A stretch of DNA of 64,000 nucleotides from NCBI RefSeq assembly GCF_047663525.1, contig NC_092602.1, positions 5,835,501-5,899,500 on the forward strand, given 5' to 3'. Origin of the DNA: Anas platyrhynchos (lineage: Eukaryota > Chordata > Aves > Anseriformes > Anatidae). The notes beneath the pieces were generated by a model that saw only the letters and a program-made list of their open reading frames with translations, made no database searches and was not told the origin of the DNA. Shown piece after piece: positions 49,055 through 60,035 of this stretch. The stretch's first letter is position 1; the number at the start of each line of letters is the position of its first letter. The position numbers and the translations under genes are program-made.

Positions 49055-52000
49055 GTCAGTGCTTCTCTCCCCAGCCGTGTCCTGCTTGGGCGTGCGGGAC
49101 GGAGCCCCCCGCAGCGGTGCCCTAAGTACGGGGGGATTGCTGAAGAGGGGGGCTTTGAAAAGCTCGGGGTTCAACCAAACGTTTAACGAAGTGCTGAGGT
49201 TAAAAGCAACGGGGTTTTGGAACCTGACCTGGAAGAAAATCTTGCAGGGACTTGGTCTGCTGCTCTCTGGTTTGTAAGCTGTAATTCCCGTAGCAAATAT
49301 TCCGCAAAGAAATGTGTGCGTCTACAACTATTTAATACGCTACGTGCCCCTTTACAGTGGGCTGAGCCTGTGGTGAACTTGCATCCCCTTGTTTTACTGG
49401 GTTATGTTGTTTATATGCTGCGTGTAGCAAAAATAAAGCTATTGCAAGTAGTATGTTGTGTGCTCCACTGATGTTTGAGTTTCCTGCGCTGCAGAATTTA
49501 AAACTGTTGGGTATTTTTAAGGAGCTTGTGTGTTTGGTTGCATTGCTGCCTTTCCCTGCAGGAAGAAAGGACGGTGAGAGATCGGAACCTCCTCCAAGTG
49601 CAAGAGCATGAGCAGCCGATCCTGTGGAAGGACCAGTTCAGCTCAGGGAACAGCAGCCATCTGAGCAACCAGTGCCGGAATTCTGTTCAGGGGAAGCTCC
49701 TCATCACAGACGAACTGGGTATGCTTAGCACCAAGGACTGGTTCTGCATATTGCGGTGCTGAACGCTCTGTTGCCTCTCTGCTGATGGGGCTTCTGAGCA
49801 ACAACTGCTGCTTATTACTGCTTTGTTACTGTAGAACCTCAGCTGTTGGCATTGCTATGGTCAGACTGTGTTTTGCTGTGGCTGCAGGCACTGCTGATCT
49901 GATTCTGTGCACAGCAGGCTTGGGTCCAGCTGGGCTCAGCTGAGGCACAGTACCTCCTGAGCGTGACTGTACTGTTTGCAGGACCACTTCAGGTTTAGCA
50001 AAACCCATCTGCCTTTATACTGCACCTAAACGTTGGGTCCCGCTGAACTCAGCGTGGTTGCTTGCAGAGCTGTTTGTATTTCCCTGCAGTGTGTTCCTAC
50101 TGGAAGGTGTGTTGGGGAGACCTGACTGGTCTTGTACGCAGGCAGGTCAGGATTGGTATAATTAGTGCTCAGTCACAGCTAACAAGCTCATCTAACCCTT
50201 GTAAACCCAAGGATATCTCTGCTGTAGTTTCTCAAATTAACTACCTGTTTTCAGTGTGTGGAACCTTTCCTGCCATGGACAAGTGCTTCTTGTTGCTCAA
50301 GCACTGGGCTGTTCTCGACCAGAAATGAAAGGCTGTAAAGAAATCATCACATCTTTTGTGACTTACATAAATACTAAAATTGAGCACTGCCTGAGTTAAC
50401 GCTCACTGATGATTCACCAAGGTCTCTAAAATCAGTGATATCTTTCACAATCAAACTCTGTGGTAGTAGTACAGCTTCTGTAAGGAAATGCTCTGGTTAT
50501 ATTATTAAAGATTCCTATAAACAGTGAGTATTACAGCTCCTCTGTGTGGATAAATAAGTTTCTTCATCATAGTCAACGGTAAAGAGTTATCCAGATAACA
50601 GACCAGTTAAAAGAACATGTCAAAGTTTCTTTTTTTTTTTTTTTTCCAGTACAATCACTATATTTGTCCTTTCCAGTCATGACAATAAACTATACTAAAA
50701 AGAAATAACTAGAATATTAGGCATTTAAATAATGATGCTGTATATGCTATGCTGATGTAGGTACATAACAGTTGTGCAGATAACACCAGGCTGTTGTAAA
50801 ACTCAGCTCTGTGTCCACATGCCATGTCAAAGAATTGCTAATTAGGACTTGAATCAAATTAAGGAGGATCACAAACTTAATGATAAAACTGTCAGTAATG
50901 TGTCTCTTCCTACACCATGTCTATGGAACGTATAAAGGAGTAAGTCTTCACAGTTCTTACTGTTGTTTTTGTTTTTCAGGCTACATCTGTGAGAGGAAGG
51001 ACTTGCTGGTCAATGGCTGTTGTAATGTCAACGTGCCCAGCACGAAGCTGTACAGCTGTGATAGCTGCCTTCCCAATGGCTGCTGCAGTGTGTATGAGTA
51101 CTGTGTTTCCTGTTGCCTGCAGCCCAACAAGGTGCACAGACTTTCTTTGGCCTTTCAGGTGTTCTCAGTTGGATAGGTTCCTTTGTGGCTAAAAGCACTT
51201 GTTTGTCAGGAGCTTTTTCCTTAGAGGGGAAAATTCCTTTTCTTGGAAGGATGAGAAAGCTTGCAAGGAGTATGTGGCGAGCTATAAACGAAAGCTTAAA
51301 AAAAAAAATAATAATTCATCCTTCCTACTTCTGAGAGGAGAATATATTGAGTGCTTTGTAGAGTATTTCAGCTTCAGTGGAATTGCATTTGCTGAAGGGA
51401 AGTGATTGTAGAATAGCTATTCCAGACAGTATCAGTTTTGTGGTTAGCACTTTGTGTATTCTGTTAGCCAAGCACAGTGTAAGGCTCCTCTAGATTCTCT
51501 TACTACTAGAGTTTCATGATGTTAACCTTTCGGTGCTCCTTAAAACATCTAAGGGGAGTTACTTGCTATTCCTCTGAAATTTGAGCTGCGTAGATTAAGG
51601 TGGGTTTTGATTACTCTTTGTGAAATAAAGTCTTTTTTTTTTTTTTTCTGCTATATTAGCAACATCTTCTGGAGCGTTTCTTGAACCGGGCAGCTATTGC
51701 TTTCCAAAACCTCTTCATGGCAGTTGAAGATCGTTTTGAGTTGTGCCTGGCGAAATGTAGGACTTCATCACAGGTAAGCCACTAGCACACGTCTAGGGCT
51801 CAAAAAAGGAAAAGTACCCTTGGTTCTAAGAATAGTTGGTCTGTTTTGCTTGCTTGCATATGGGTACTTTCTCAGACTCTGACATTATAGCTGAGAGCTC
51901 ATCTGAGGGCAACTTTCTGATTTGTAAGGTGAAATTGTAACAATAGTAAGTGAAGAGCAAAGCATAGGTTTACATCAGGATGAGTTGGTTAGCATCTCTT

Positions 52001-52482
52001 TAGAAAAGAGGTGATAAACTGAGAAGACCAGCTGAGTTTAATGACTGGGAAGATCTCATAAGGATGAGACCAGCGTGACTTGTTCCCCGTAGCTTCAGAG
52101 ATGCTATTTACCTTATGCTGTGCTTTTAGATTTACCATCTGCATAGTCACTCAAAAAGTATGTTGCAGTATTTTCTTGCTTTTGAGAAGAGGTGAACTTC
52201 TCTTAGCCGTTAAAGATGCAGTGATTTTTATCAGAAGTTTTGGTCTAAGTGAGCATTGGGCCTCTTAAAGAAGAATTCCAGAAGAATTTGAGAGCTTTTT
52301 TGCATGCACATAAGCACTCTGGGTTTTGACCCTCGACAAAGGGTTGTATTGTTTCAATATACGTGTATTGGTAAGGTTTCTCCTCCTCTTCCCAACAGAG
52401 CGTGCAGCATGAAAACACCTATAGAGATCCAATTGCAAAATACTGCTATGGCGAATATCCCCCAGAGCTGCTGCCTGTTTGA
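48944..52482 (+). CDS. SPRING1: SPRING1: SREBP-regulating Golgi protein (gene span, 5 coding exons)
   Basis: Spliced exons 48944-49054, 49562-49718, 50980-51131, 51660-51773 and 52399-52482 give 205 residues, the same length as human SPRING (C12orf49). Family role: a Golgi type II membrane protein required for SREBP activation through site-1 protease (MBTPS1) maturation and SCAP function, hence for cholesterol and fatty-acid synthesis. Seen: short basic cytosolic tail with RRLLRKRW (10-17), one signal-anchor helix (about 17-33), a lumenal N-glycosylation sequon at Asn67 (NSS), and a Cys-rich domain with fourteen lumenal Cys, including CC pairs at 103-104, 124-125 and 134-135. All junctions are GT-AG and phases agree. 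The start is ATG in a GCCATGG context inside the CpG island. Divergent from RNFT2. Confidence 0.95.
49055..49561 (+). other. SPRING1: SPRING1 intron 1
   Basis: 507 bp, acceptor CCCTGCAG. Nothing notable inside. Confidence 0.85.
49562..49718 (+). CDS. SPRING1: SPRING1 coding exon 2
   Basis: Residues 38-89 plus one base: [13 protein letters not shown] to ITDEL. Holds the Asn67 sequon and the first lumenal Cys (74). Donor G|GTATGC. Confidence 0.95.
49719..50979 (+). other. SPRING1: SPRING1 intron 2
   Basis: 1261 bp, acceptor GTTTTTCAG. Contains a T-run at about 50628-50646. No other feature. Confidence 0.85.
50980..51131 (+). CDS. SPRING1: SPRING1 coding exon 3 (Cys-rich core)
   Basis: Residues 90 (split Gly) to 140, ending CCLQPNK. 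Ten Cys in about fifty residues. Human as recalled has CC where this sequence has Ser115-Cys116. Donor AAG|GTGCAC is the weakest donor of the gene. Confidence 0.95.
51132..51659 (+). other. SPRING1: SPRING1 intron 3
   Basis: 528 bp with a T-run (about 51632-51647) forming the polypyrimidine tract before the ATATTAG acceptor. Confidence 0.85.
51660..51773 (+). CDS. SPRING1: SPRING1 coding exon 4
   Basis: Residues 141-178: [19 protein letters not shown] to KCRTSSQ. Helical segment and two Cys (169, 173). Donor CAG|GTAAGC; 114 bp, phase 0. Confidence 0.95.
51774..52398 (+). other. SPRING1: SPRING1 intron 4
   Basis: 625 bp, acceptor CCCAACAG. Nothing notable inside. Confidence 0.85.
52399..52482 (+). 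CDS. SPRING1: SPRING1 coding exon 5 and stop
   Basis: Residues 179-205: [19 protein letters not shown] to LLPV, then TGA at 52480-52482. Contains the last Cys (194). Confidence 0.95.
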   Translation, partial: SVQHENTYRDPIAKYCYGEYPPELLPV

Positions 52483-53950
52483 AAGCTGCATGATGTAAAC
52501 GACAAGGGGAAGGAACTGGAGACTGGAATCCAAAAGGAAGACAACAGCTGTTGCTTTACAAGAGCCTTGGTGTAAATGGTTTATGATGTTTCTGGCAGCA
52601 AACCCAGGAGGTGTACAGTGTAAGCAAGGGACTTAAGTTCTGTGGACTTGAATCTTGCTTTTTTCAGTTGATGTTATGCACCTGCTTTAGAGCACTGGAA
52701 GGGCATTCTTTGAGTAATTCTTACAACAGCTAGTGTTTTCAGATGCATGGAGTGGATCTATAAAACATAAGAAAAATCTAATGTAGCTTTGCAGCTGTAC
52801 CTGTAGGTTGAGTTGTCTCTGCAGTCCAGAGACTTTCCAGAATTACGGTAATAATGAGAGGATTCTTGCTTTTAGAGGGTAAAAAAAGCATGCCTGTTGT
52901 GCTTCTTTCTCTGGAGTACTTTTCTGATATGCATGGTGTATGCTACATAGGCAAATATGAATTATTTATTCAATTTATACGGATTACTAGCTGAAAGTAT
53001 TGATGCTTTGCATAGCTAGTTGTTGATGCCTTTCAGTCCCTGTTTCTTTCTATCAGGTAGAAAGGGTATTTTACATCCTGACTAAAATCGGTTGGTGTTT
53101 TTCCTCCTTAGTCAAAAGGATTTTTATTGGGATTCATTGCTTATAGAGCTTATGTTCCTCTTAGTGAATTTAAAGCATTCAGAACTCCAATGGAGTTGTT
53201 ACTCTGTCAAAGTCCCATAGCACAGGAGAAGAGCAGGGATCTGCCCAGGATGGGACGTTTGTCTGTAAGTGCTTTCTTTAGTACTCTGCAAAGGTTTCCT
53301 CGAAGAGGAGTCTTAGCCTTGTGAACAGCTCTCTGCTAGTCCAGTTTCTCACAGGAAGCACTGAAAATTTAGTTGCTTGAACTTGTTCAGGCCTTGGTAG
53401 CTCAATTATACTTCACTCCTGGTTGTGCAGGAGGCAAAAGGGTGGAGTTGTTCTAGGATCCCAGTTTAATGATCTCCTTGTACACGAAGTAATTATGCTA
53501 GAATGTCAGAACGTGGTGCAAGCCCTCTGAGGACAACTGTGTTGCATGAGTTCAGTTAAACCATCAGGGTATTTTGATTTGCTGTTTGACATACTTGCTA
53601 CTCTGAAATTTCAGCGTGATCAGAATGGCAGTAGAGCAGGATTGGTTCTCCCAATTTCCTATAGCTCTAGAATCTGTTTGTTTCCCTCATAAGTAATGCT
53701 GCTTGCTCAATACAGGTAGAAAACCTGTAAGATGTTGACTAAAGTTGTGCTCTCCCCACATGTTCCTATGTGAAGCCCAAGTGCTAGACAAAACTGGGCT
53801 GCTCTTTTCGATGCAGAGAGTCATTTCCCTTGTTTTTGCCCTAGCCATCTCTGTCCAGCTAGGGCACTTCTGATTTTGACTTTGTGTATGCTTGTTTAAA
53901 CTGATACTTCCTGTTCCCTGACTGAAATAAAACAATCTACAGAGGCTTTA
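52483..53950 (+). other. SPRING1: SPRING1 3' UTR, probable
   Basis: No repeats or other exons. Extends to an AATAAA at 53926-53931; the real end could lie earlier or later. Confidence 0.5.
53926..53931 (+). terminator. SPRING1: Candidate SPRING1 poly(A) signal
   Basis: The first canonical AATAAA that I noticed downstream of the stop codon on this strand, about 1.44 kb past it. No strong GT-rich element follows, so use is uncertain. Confidence 0.35.
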
Positions 53951-56900
53951 TTAAGAAAAAACAAGCACAGTGGCAAAAGATATCCGTACAATGCTATTGC
54001 AGGATATTCTCATGTGCATCTAGTTAAAATTAGATGTGATATAAACAAGTGTTATCAGCCATCTGATAAAATACACTTGCATTGTTTTCATTGTTCTTTC
54101 CCAAAAGTCATCAAGTGAGATAACGATTCCCATCAGCAGATTCTCTTGAAAATCCTGTTTCTGCAAAAGCTTTAGTGTTAGCAGTTTATCCAGCTGGAAA
54201 TGTCTCCCCTTTGCTGCCATCCTATGGCAACTTGCTGCAGCAGGCATGGTGCAGCGTGAAGGCACAGTGTGAAAAACTGTCTTGAGAAGGTAGCAGAGGT
54301 TACTTACTTATCTTTTCAGTGTTAAACGGATTCTTCACCCCTGTTCCAGCATTCTATAACTGGCTTTCTCAGGAAAGACCATCAGGTTGGTCTGGTGTAT
54401 TTTTCCTACTGAGAAGTATGCCAGCACTTCACGTTGTTGCACCAAGATCAAGATCCTGATGGCTTGTTCTTTCATTCTTTTCCAACTTGTTATTAATTCT
54501 TTAGCTGGTGATACCACTGCTTGAAGCAGTAATTGTGAGAAATCATAGAAACCAACCTGATTCAGGGAATGTTAGTAGGAATTCCTGGCCCCTTTCTCTT
54601 TCAGAGAAACAGGATGTGATCAGAAATGCATTGTGACCATTGTCCATTGACTGGGACAAACTGCATTTTCTCTCCCTGGTTGTCAAGCTGCTCAAATTGT
54701 CTGTGCTATATGTTAAATCATTAAAAATGTATGTGGTCCAAATAGTGTCTGTTCTCATTTCTTTTCTCAAGCTACAATGCGCCTGTACTAAAATGGAGAC
54801 TTGAAAAATGCAGTGGAGTAGAGAGGGACACTGAACTTGAATAAGTGGAGTAAAGGCAAATGGCAAACTTCTCACTTCAATTTCAGAAAAGAGCATGCTT
54901 CTCTCCATGGTGCACAGAAAAACCTGGGTCATCACAAAACTGGACCAAGCAGGGAATGGAACTCAAAGGATTGCTTCATGCCTTGAAGATATGGTGAAAA
55001 ATGTCAAATCTGTACTTCCTAGTAATACTTTTGTGGTTTTAAGTGATGCCCATCCCTCTTGCAAAAAAAAAAAAAAAAAAAAAGCCTGGTGATTCTGTGG
55101 TTGTCAGTGACTGGCATCTCCTTTCTGTTTGTCAGCTAAGAGATCCAGGTCGTTCACTTATCTTTGGCAGCAGATTTAATGAGAGCACTTGATGGAGTGA
55201 CTAGCTCTACTTATCTGCACTGGGGTCAATGCTGGGGATAATTGAATGGGTTGTGTAGTCCATTTCTGTAGTTTACAAGAATAATAATGCTAGTGAAAAA
55301 TGGTAGCAGCTCACATCTGATAAGGAGCTGGTATAGCATTTGGCTGTACCAATTTGGAAACAGTAAGCTATGGCAAAGGGGCACAGCACTCTCTGCTTTG
55401 GCTATTTTAGCTAAACTTGAATGTGAGCCATTGGCCTTGAAAAAACCTGCTGTACTGCTCCATGAGGGTGGTATATGGAGAGCTGGATTAAAAATTCCTG
55501 TTGTGGTGAACTGCAGTTTTGAAAAGGTAAAAGAAAACTTCTGGCTTGAGGCCAACGCTAAACAGTTGAATTAGGATCATGGTTTCTATATCCTCAATCT
55601 CAGTCACTGTAGTTGCAATTCATCACTTTATCTCCTGCAAGTGTTCGGGCTCTAATCACTTGGAGGAGTTTCTTACAAACTATGTGAGGATTAATGAATT
55701 GTCAGTCTCCTGAACATAAAGCACTAAGCACGGCAAATCCTGAACAAGAGTCTTAGTTCTGATGCGCTTTCAAAAAGCAAATGTTTTTCTGACTGCCCTT
55801 GTCATTTAGCTGGACAAGTTTGAGCTTTAGGATTTGTTTTGTCTTGTGCTTGTCACTTAAACTGCAAGCACGCTAGTTCCTTTAACCTAGCACCATAATG
55901 TGATATTTGTTCTTCAGTTATTCTAGTCAAGGAGAGGTGGGGGAGGAGATGAAAAGGAATTCCTGAACTCAGCAAGTTACACAGAAAAGGAGTTCAGCAA
56001 ATTATTGGTGCTTTAATAAGAGTCCTATGTATTTCTTTACAACCCGAGGCAAACAACTGCCCATAGCAGAAGGGAAAAGTGCCAGCTTTAAAACCTGCAG
56101 GGAGCAATGGGAAAGTACTTAGTTCTTAATTTTTGATCCACATCTGATTAAAAAGGCAGTTCCATCTAATATTTTCAGTCAAAGAAGTCTGACTTGTAGC
56201 AACATGCACGTTGTCTACATGATCTACATTTCTGAGGCAGTCAGGTGACAATAGACTGTTTTCTTAGAAATCATTGTCCTTAGTAGTTTAGAAATATAGA
56301 TCTTTTAGTTGAGAATTCTCAGGGTTCCTTCAAATTGAAGCACATTTATTGCTGTGATCTGCTTTTTTACCATCAGTAAAACAACACAAGGTTACAGAGT
56401 AGGGAATATAATGAAATTAATTCTGTCTGAAAAGGTTGTATTGTAGAAACTCTTCTAGTGTGTATTTCAGTTAAAATGATCACAAATCAGAGTTGCAAAA
56501 GGGTTTGGAGGCAGGTGTTAGTTCACCTGTGGTTTTGCATGAGTGAGATTACAATTAAGCAGTTGCTGTTAGTAGTGGTTGAATTCAGGACTAGCACCTG
56601 ATTTCCTGCCAGTTTAATTAATACTCCAATAAAATCCAGCTCCAATTTATCCAGTATGTTTTCTGTCTTTCTGCATGCACCTACAGTGTAAGACTAGTGG
56701 GAATCAAGGTGAATGCAAATTAGGTGCCAAGTGGCTGCATTCTGTTCCTGTTCCACTCAAGATCTGCTCAGATCTTAAAGATCTTAAATTTCTTGGAGCA
56801 AGAAGACTGCTCTTGTAGATGCTACTACTTCTGGTGATGGCTTTGCATGAAACATTTAATGTAACTATTGAAATGAGTAGTACTGTCTTCCATATACATA

Positions 56901-57690
56901 TGAATTATCACTGTTGGGAGAAGTGGGTTACAGTGGGGTAAAAGTCCCATGTGTCTAGCCTGTGTAGCATCCTAAGCTGTTGATGGTGTCATATGCATAA
57001 AAACTCATCCATTATCTGTGTAAGGTGACAGTAGTTATGCTGCATCCACATCTTCACAGTGAAAAATGCAAATGATTTTCAAATTACAGTTATAGAGCTG
57101 CTTAGTAATAACTCTCAAAGTTGTGCTGAGAAAGTAAACGTGTTCATACATGGTACTAATCTATCTAAATCCCTAACGCCTGAAAGAGGCTCATTAAATT
57201 AAAAAAAAAAAAAAAAAAAGCATTTCTCTGTGGTAGTTATGAGTAAGCAAAGGTAACACACCTCTTGATTTCTTTATTTCTGGTTTATGCTTAAGTGCTT
57301 CTGTCAGCCTCCCAGCTCGCCTCAACCAGTGTAACGGCGAGGACCAGCCAGCAGAGGTTACCACAGCATTTGGATAAAAGCTGGCGTCAGGCTGGCAGAT
57401 GGCCCTTTAGAGCTGCATTTCACTCGGTATGAGGCAGGAAAGCTTAGAACAAAAGTCACTACAGTGCTCCAGGAAAACGCGTGGTGTGACCAGCCTGGAA
57501 CCACTCCTGCATCTCGGGTCGTGGGCAGCCAAACCCACAAAATGGACTCACCTGGGAGGGCTGCCTGCGTTTCTGCCCCGTTGGCCTGGTGTGTTTTTGC
57601 TGTGTGCTGTGCAGGAAAACACCTATGGTAATAGGGGCAACCTGACTGATTTCCACTGTGCTAAATAATAATAAAAAAAAACATCTGACC
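53951..57690. other. Intergenic, no gene recognised
   Basis: AT-moderate unique sequence with A-runs at about 55062-55083 and 57200-57219. Short open frames only, none with recognisable homology. Confidence 0.6.
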
Positions 57691-58030
57691 GTCAGAGCAG
57701 GGGCAGCTGGAGGCAGGCGCCGGGCCGTGGTCCTGTCACGGAGGCACCACAGAGCCCTGCCCCGCCCCGCCCGCTTCCCGCCTTTTTCCCCCTCCTTCGC
57801 GGGCAGCATGAGGCGAGCCGGGCCCCGCCATGGAGGCTGACGGGCAGGGCGAGGCGAACCGGGCCCCAGGTGGAGGTTGTGAGGCAGGACGGGGTCTCCT
57901 CTGACCAGCTTTCTGTTACTCAAGGAGCTCTGTAACCAGCTCCAGAGCACCGAGTGTCCTTTCCCCCTCTGCGCGATGGTGCGGCCGGCTGGCTCCTCCA
58001 TGGCAGCTCTGACTGGAAAAAAACAAGGTA
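57690..58030 (+). promoter_or_regulatory. Isolated CpG island with candidate first exon
   Basis: Local jump in GC and CpG (CCCCGCCCCGCCC Sp1-like boxes near 57760) far from any recognised gene. On the plus strand, GCCATGGAG (57828-57836) has an optimal start context, and a strong donor CAAG|GTAAGG ends a possible exon at 58026. No downstream exon could be joined with confidence. It may be the start of a long non-coding RNA or an unrecognised gene. Confidence 0.4.
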
Positions 58031-59870
58031 AGGCAGCGTGCCCTTTCAGCGGTGTCTCGGCAGCTTGAGGTCTCACAGAGACACACACCAGCAGTGCTCT
58101 AACCTGTGTCAACACTGAGGTGCTGTTTTATTTCAAAAATATTTTGTGTACGCTCACTTGGAGGCTTCCCCAGAGTGACTGACTACAGCTGAACTAGCCT
58201 GCTGTGGTGTTTCGGTTAAAACAAGCCTATAAGCCCGTATTTTGAGGTGGAATTAAGTGCTGACCTCACTGGTCTCCTATTGAATCCCTGGTACACCGGG
58301 AGCAGGCCGCATGCTGCAGGGTGAGGCAGGCAGCTCGGCCCCTCACAGCTCTGTTTTCTTCCTCCCTTTTCCCATCCGCTCACCACAGAGAGCTCTGTTT
58401 CTGCTTTTTAACTTCCCACCGCCCTAAACCCGCTTCCATTTTTCTTCAATCAGCTCACTGGCTGCTCTGGTTTCTCATGATTTTTTTTTTTTTTCCTCAA
58501 GGCCTTTGTATCTTTTCTCCTGTCCCCTGTGTTGCCTTGGGTCTGTCTCAGATGCAGTTATTGAAGGTTGCAATAGAATAGCAGAAATCCTCACTCCTAG
58601 AGGAAATGTTGCTTTTCTAAATCAGAAAAGGTATTGTAGTACTCCCCCTTACTTTTGAGGCAAAAGGGTATCTATTATTTTGCTCCGTTTTCAATTTCTC
58701 TTCACCCAGCTTTAATCTGGTGCTAGCTATAGCTTTCAACTCTCTTGGTCTGCCTTTGCGTTGAGTATTTATACAAAATTTCAAAGTATCGCAGTTGCAA
58801 TACACATTAAAAAGCATACCAACACCTAACCTGAGTTTTGTGTGAGAAAACTGGTACTCTCCCTGGTACCCATGCTGTCAGCTGGTCTAGGAAGCAGAGC
58901 CTGAACTTTGCTGCGTTTGTCCCTAGGAACTCGGCAAACCCATCTCTATTATATGGGGTTTTGCTTTAGTAAGCATATGGTTACTTTTTTTTTAGCATCA
59001 CTCTATTTGAAAGTTACTGAAAACTGGTAGAAAGCTTCACTGAAGAAATCATTTGGCCTAATTATGATATCCTAGGTTGCTGCCAACAGCATGTGAGGCT
59101 TGTTTACAGGATAAATATGGCTTATGAAAAAGGAAAGTGTACATGCTATCTGGTCTCAATCTTTCATCACGAAAGGCTTATATTTAGCATTTGTTGCAAT
59201 GCCAAAATGTCACCAGCATTGGTAATACGTTTGTTTTAGTAGTTACTTAATTTTTTTCAGTTATCTCAAAGTGAACCCTGATGAATTGAACTCATGGACC
59301 TTCGTCTCATTGCATGAAAGTCCAGCCCTATGCTGAAATGTAATTCCATAAAAATTTATAAACAATGATCTCCTCCTTTGCTTAGTGACACTTATAAAGA
59401 CTAGTTCTTAGTACTCAACACGCTTTTTTTCCTGTCTTACTAGTCTGTAAATTGAAGCTGGGCTCTGTCTGGATTACACACGTTCCTACTGATGAAAGAT
59501 TTGCAGTTGGAAGTGAGATGATTTAGTGATGATATGTGATCACAAACAGCAGCATTAAATGCTGCAAGTTCTAACCCCAAGTGTTCAGCAGTTGCAAGTG
59601 TGGTCTGCTTCTCACACCGTAATCAATTTAAAAATAAGGGAGAAATTGTATTTGTTTATTGTCTGAAGATGGAGTACTGAAGTTGCAGAGTTCTAAGTTC
59701 TTCTCTACAGCTGTAGAGGTCTCATTTTCCCTTCTTATGTAAAAAAAATAGGTTTCTGTGGCCACCTCACTTCAGCAGCTGCTACTGGAAAAGAAGCAAC
59801 AAATGAAAACCATGGAAAAAAAAATGTGAGAGTTAGCACCAATGACAGCCCTATTATTTCTGCATTATGA

Positions 59871-60035
59871 GTGAAATAGAAATCAAACCTATAAGGACTT
59901 TTTTCTGTACAGTAAATGGAAATTCCTTTAGTGTTTTTTGTTTGTTTATTTTGTGAAATAGAAATCAAACCTATAAGGCCTTATTTTTTTTCTGTACATC
60001 AAATGGAAAATCCTTTAGTGGTGGTTTTCTTTGTT
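59871..60035. repeat. Diverged tandem duplication, period about 82 bp
   Basis: GTGAAATAGAAATCAAACCT and the following TATAAGG, CTGTACA and AAATGGAAA blocks occur at 59871 and again at 59953 in the same order, with small indels in T-runs. Confidence 0.85.

Larger units (their letters stand above)
48560..49060. promoter_or_regulatory. CpG island, probable bidirectional RNFT2/SPRING1 promoter
   Basis: Very GC- and CpG-rich block between the head-to-head genes. On the minus side a good donor (GGGAG|GTAAAG, exon end 48585) fits an untranslated first RNFT2 exon; on the plus side it contains SPRING1 exon 1. No TATA box is evident, as usual for CpG-island promoters. The shared arrangement agrees with human, where the two genes also diverge. 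Confidence 0.75.

Noticed and set aside
52304-52498. Plus-strand frame overlapping SPRING1 exon 5
   Set aside because: Different frame from the spliced gene; the exon in its correct frame matches the SPRING C-terminus.
57459-58115. 218-residue minus-strand frame across the orphan CpG island
   Set aside because: Composition-driven and without recognised homology; kept only as context in the CpG-island finding.
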